24,780 bases of DNA from UBA2266 sp964406945 (GTDB lineage: Bacteria > Planctomycetota > Phycisphaerae > Sedimentisphaerales > Anaerobacaceae): the NCBI GenBank assembly GCA_964406945.1, contig CAYOTO010000047.1, positions 1-24,780 on the forward strand, in the 5' to 3' direction. The translations under genes and the position numbers were made by a program. Positions 22,325 to 24,780 of this stretch are shown here, one piece after another; position 1 is the stretch's first letter, and the number at the start of each line of letters is the position of its first letter. Below the pieces are notes generated by a model, which had not been told where the DNA came from, did not search any database, and worked only from the letters and a program-made list of their open reading frames with translations.

Positions 22325-22546
22325 ATGAAGGCCCGACCGGCGCCCGCTACGGTGCTGCAGCACAACCTGCATACCCAGAGCACGCCGCAAGGCCCGAACA
22401 AAAACCAGAAACGGGGGCGAACCCTTACAACGTACAAACAAAAACGCCGGACCGGCGCAGGGCCGTTTGCAACATTGCCTGATTCGAATTTGTTTCGAAT
22501 TTCGATATTAGAATTTCGAATTTCGTCACGACTTTTGTCATGCTGA
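22325..22546 (+). CDS. Possible 73-aa ORF downstream of the structured leader
   Basis: An ATG lies 5 bases after AAGGGGAG, an excellent ribosome binding site. The protein is basic and polar (MKARPAPATVLQHNLHTQST at the start) and unlike any family I know. Its last third (FRISILEFRISSRL) is translated from AATTTCGA simple repeats and a family-2 repeat, so the end is unlikely to be selected. It may be a truncated gene or leader remnant whose original 3' part was replaced. Confidence 0.3.
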   Translation: MKARPAPATVLQHNLHTQSTPQGPNKNQKRGRTLTTYKQKRRTGAGPFATLPDSNLFRISILEFRISSRLLSC

Positions 22547-22650
22547 GCGCAGCGAAGCATCTGGCCACCGAATAAGAACGCATTACAGAAGTAGCCAAAC
22601 GCCCGACCCGGCAAAGCCTTTTTTACTTTTTACTTTTCACTTTTTACTTG
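22537..22650. repeat. Interspersed composite repeat, family 2, copy 5
   Basis: The core CATGCTGAGCGCAGCGAAGC (22539-22558) is followed by ATCTGGCCACCGAATAAG, the companion CCAAACGCCCGACCCGGCAA (about 22594-22613) and a long T/A-rich tail of TTTTTAC units. It ends directly before the primase fragment. Parts and order match the copy at 19969-20075. Confidence 0.78.
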
Positions 22651-22657
22651 AACCAAA

Positions 22658-22891
22658 GTGCCTTTATACGACCAGACAACAATCGAAAAAGTCCAGCAGG
22701 CGAATGACATCATAGACGTCATTTCCGAGCACCTCAGCCTCACCCGCAAGGGCCGCGAAATGGTCGGCCTCTGCCCCTTCCACGAAGACCACCGCCCCAG
22801 CTTCAACGTCAGCCCCGTAAAACAGATATACAAATGCTTCGCCTGCGGAGCCGGCGGCGACGTCTTCAAATTCGTCCAGATGCTAACGTAG
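22658..22891 (+). pseudogene. dnaG: Truncated DNA primase: N-terminal CHC2 zinc-binding domain only
   Basis: The frame encodes 77 residues from a GTG at 22658, with no clear ribosome binding site. MPLYDQTTIEKVQQANDIID is a normal primase N-terminus. The zinc-binding CHC2 motif CPFHEDHRPSFNVSPVKQ then YKCFACGAGGDVFKFVQ follows, with ligands C39, H42, C60 and C63 all present. After FVQM the sequence leaves the family and stops at once (MLT, TAG). Full-length DnaG is about 600 residues with TOPRIM and helicase-binding domains, all missing. A cell needs an intact dnaG, so this is probably a duplicated fragment or a rearrangement breakpoint. It could be expressed as a lone zinc domain, but I favour a pseudogene. 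The next gene ends 15 bases beyond on the opposite strand. Confidence 0.82.
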
Positions 22892-22905
22892 CCTGACGAC
22901 AGGCA

Positions 22906-24780
22906 CTATTCCTCCAGTAGCTCGGCAATAGACTCCGTCAAACGCATTAACTGGTCCTCATCAACCTTCTCCAGAACCGTCGAGTCCAGCCATACCTCTT
23001 CCAACCAGGCCGTAATCGCTGCAAAATCTGTCCCGCTTGCCACGGCATCCATCGTCAACGTCTCGAAGTCTCCGCTCAAGGCCATTGTGCCGGCGCCCGC
23101 GCAACTGAGACAATCGCTAGGTATCCCCGGCCCATCCGGCGGCTCCGGCACTTGCCAACTGGCAACAAGAATATTCAGGTCGTTCGAGCCGACTCTATAA
23201 ACCGGCACTTTACCTCCCCCCTGAGTCGCATGATCAAAATCGGCGCATATACCTAATTCACCGTTAGGCCCTCTCACATCTTCAATGCCTGGGCCCTCCG
23301 GCGGCTCCGGAATCTGCCACGCCGCCATGAGTATGTTCAGGTCATTCGTCGAAACTGCGCAAAGAGGAATCTTGCCTCCGCCCTCAATCTGCCCGTCCGC
23401 ATCCCCATAACACTGACTCTCGAAACACCAGCAATTCGGCTTGCCGACACTTACCCATTCACTATAGTCCGCATGACATTCGGGCATGCAGTCTCCGTAT
23501 ATACGCACATCATCAATCACTCCCGAGAAATAGTGGCGACTCGATGGATCAGTGGCGTCACTAAAGGAATGCCCGATATATGCCGTACTCACCACTCCTG
23601 CGGCGCCCTGGAAAGCCTCACGGTCGGCTAATTGCCCATTGATATAAACCTCGATCACCTCACCATCATAGACCCCTGTCACATAATACCATTCGTTGGC
23701 ATTGACGGTCATTGTTGATAACGCTTCTGTATTACCCACATAGAAAGCCACCCGATTGTTCAGTAGGCAGAAATCATAACCAAAGTAGTCATACTGTCCG
23801 GGCATACCCGCTATTTCCTCACGGTAGTATTGACCTAGAATCGGCGCATGATCGACGTTCACGGCACTCGGATATATCCACGCCGAGATTTTTACCTCCG
23901 ACGTACTCAACGCATTCAACGGGCCGATCTCTACATAGTCATCAATACCGTCGAAAGACAATGCTCCGTCAACCCGTCCGCCAATCCATTGACTGTCGTC
24001 AATCGGAAAACCCGGACAAAGCGTCCCATGACGCCGCCCTGATGAATCAAACGCCTCCAATCCCGAACCGTCATCCAGTTTCCACCAGTGAGCCGGCTCT
24101 CTCGTTGCATCTAACAATGCCTGATGCAGATTTAATCGACCACCTGTCGCACACAACCGCCCCAGAACTGGATCGTTCTCCAACTGCGGCAGGACATCCA
24201 CACTGCCCAGAACGATCTGCTTGACCTCATACAAGGACAAATCTGGACTCGCCGCCCACACCAGTGCACAAGCACCCGAAACATAAGGAGTCGCCATCGA
24301 TGTGCCTGAATAGTAATCATAAGCGTTTCCAGGCACACAGCTAAAGACATCCGTACCTGGCGCAGCAATGTCGACTGAGTCTGCTCCCCAGTTGGAGGAG
24401 CCGGGATCGTCCAACCAAGGCCATTCCGACCTGACATCATCTCCGTCTGTTGCCATAACAGAAATAATATTGTCGAGACTATAACTCGCTGGGTACTTTG
24501 CCACCTCATCAATATCTCTGCCGTCATTATGCGCACATGCCACAAACATCTTAGCGTTGTTCTCTGCATTTCCGATAGCGTCTCGAAGATCAGGGTCAAA
24601 TATATCACCACCCCACGAGCTATTTAAAATGTCTGCTCCCATTGACACAGCATAGTCAATGGCATCAATTGCATCGGCAGTCTCTATCCGCCAGACCCAA
24701 CCCTCTCCAAGCAGAAAGCCTTGCGAAATGATTTTTACGGCCATCATTTTCACATTCCAGCATACGCCTACTCCCCCCAC
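22906..24780 (-). CDS. Subtilisin-like (S8) serine protease with LamG and dockerin-like modules (5' truncated)
   Basis: The frame is open to the right edge, so the N-terminus, including the catalytic Asp and His motifs, lies outside; 624 residues are visible. The visible protease part has VKMMAVKII, SMGADILNSSWGG, the oxyanion asparagine in FVACAHNDG (N85), the VDIAAPG strand and the catalytic serine in SGTSMATPYVSGACALVWAA (S161). Residues 213-430 form a LamG/concanavalin-like domain (HWWKLDDGSGLEAFDSSG, ALSFDGIDDYVEIG, EWYYVTGVYDG, FSGVIDDVRIYG). Residues 455-570 hold two dockerin-like repeats, each with NDLNIL(M/V)A(A/S)WQ(I/V)PEPP and GDADGQ or CADFDH. I know such a module from other planctomycete secreted proteins. 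The protein is probably extracellular and attached to a cell-surface or matrix partner. The last 75 residues are acidic and unassigned. Confidence 0.92.
   Translation of the reverse strand: MGGVGVCWNVKMMAVKIISQGFLLGEGWVWRIETADAIDAIDYAVSMGADILNSSWGGDIFDPDLRDAIGNAENNAKMFVACAHNDGRDIDEVAKYPASYSLDNIISVMATDGDDVRSEWPWLDDPGSSNWGADSVDIAAPGTDVFSCVPGNAYDYYSGTSMATPYVSGACALVWAASPDLSLYEVKQIVLGSVDVLPQLENDPVLGRLCATGGRLNLHQALLDATREPAHWWKLDDGSGLEAFDSSGRRHGTLCPGFPIDDSQWIGGRVDGALSFDGIDDYVEIGPLNALSTSEVKISAWIYPSAVNVDHAPILGQYYREEIAGMPGQYDYFGYDFCLLNNRVAFYVGNTEALSTMTVNANEWYYVTGVYDGEVIEVYINGQLADREAFQGAAGVVSTAYIGHSFSDATDPSSRHYFSGVIDDVRIYGDCMPECHADYSEWVSVGKPNCWCFESQCYGDADGQIEGGGKIPLCAVSTNDLNILMAAWQIPEPPEGPGIEDVRGPNGELGICADFDHATQGGGKVPVYRVGSNDLNILVASWQVPEPPDGPGIPSDCLSCAGAGTMALSGDFETLTMDAVASGTDFAAITAWLEEVWLDSTVLEKVDEDQLMRLTESIAELLEE

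Larger units (their letters stand above)
22035..22657. other. Intergenic scrap region with promoter, structured leader and repeats
   Basis: No convincing conserved gene occurs in these 620 bases. They hold a promoter/palindrome at 22179-22215, three successive hairpins at 22234-22309, a possible 73-aa ORF at 22325, AATTTCGA-type simple repeats at about 22483-22525, and a composite repeat at 22537-22650. Confidence 0.6.

Noticed and set aside
22483..22525. AATTTCGA-type repeats as a regulatory array
   Set aside because: Short, imperfect, simple-sequence-like and adjacent to the interspersed repeat; no spacing pattern suggests binding sites.
22108..22614. 168-codon minus-strand frame
   Set aside because: It includes the translated family-2 repeat (MLRCAQHDK-type peptide), a known source of spurious frames.
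24132..24611. 159-codon minus-strand frame within the protease
   Set aside because: It is an out-of-frame shadow of the clear S8 catalytic region.

Overview
The window looks like part of a chromosome from a GC-rich member of the Planctomycetota, most likely class Phycisphaerae (Sedimentisphaerales-like). This is inferred from composition and gene content, not from a database match. The clues are two Tat-exported formylglycine-type sulfatases, a prepilin-like protein with the H-x-G...DG C-terminal signature, secreted proteins with dockerin-like modules (a parallel beta-helix protein and a subtilase/LamG protein), and the split ffh ... rpsP ... trmD cluster. Coding sequence is strongly biased to C/G in third positions, with two visible exceptions: the restriction-modification-like gene at 9075-11162 and the transposase remnant near 21.5-22.0 kb.

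Layout. 1-1844: 3' part of a secreted beta-helix/dockerin/FN3-like protein. 2119-3685: two small polytopic membrane proteins of similar build. 3998-8951: the translation/secretion block, with ffh (SRP54), a sulfatase, a 111-aa protein whose C-terminal half aligns without gaps to the Ffh M domain, rpsP with a long charged tail, and trmD. 9075-11162: a probable single-chain methyltransferase-nuclease with its own near-consensus promoter, sitting where rplS often follows trmD. 11220-14476: a predicted lipoprotein with a SAM-methyltransferase fold, a prepilin-like protein and a radical SAM/SPASM-like protein. 14775-15014: a possible small secreted protein. 15011-16990 (minus): a soluble three-PAS histidine kinase. 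17535-19744: a tatD-sulfatase pair, probably one operon. 20192-21397 (minus): a membrane/coiled-coil protein, probably cotranscribed with a 46-aa ORF from a clear promoter. 21.5-22.9 kb: a scrap zone holding a decayed IS3-type transposase, a promoter with an overlapping palindrome and a structured leader, composite interspersed repeats, and a primase (DnaG) fragment cut off after its zinc finger. 22906-24780 (minus): the C-terminal part of a subtilisin-like protease with LamG and dockerin-like modules.

How it fits together. Most genes serve housekeeping protein targeting and translation (Ffh, bS16, TrmD) or an exported degradative lifestyle (sulfatases, beta-helix protein, subtilase). Intergenic spaces carry two families of short palindromic repeats. 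Both show compensatory stem changes, so the folded form, not just the sequence, appears to be kept.

The observations most worth follow-up are the stand-alone SRP M-domain-like protein beside ffh, the methyltransferase-nuclease fusion, the lipobox-bearing methyltransferase next to a radical SAM gene, and the promoter/palindrome/triple-hairpin leader at 22179-22325. No tRNA, rRNA, SRP RNA or CRISPR array was recognised.
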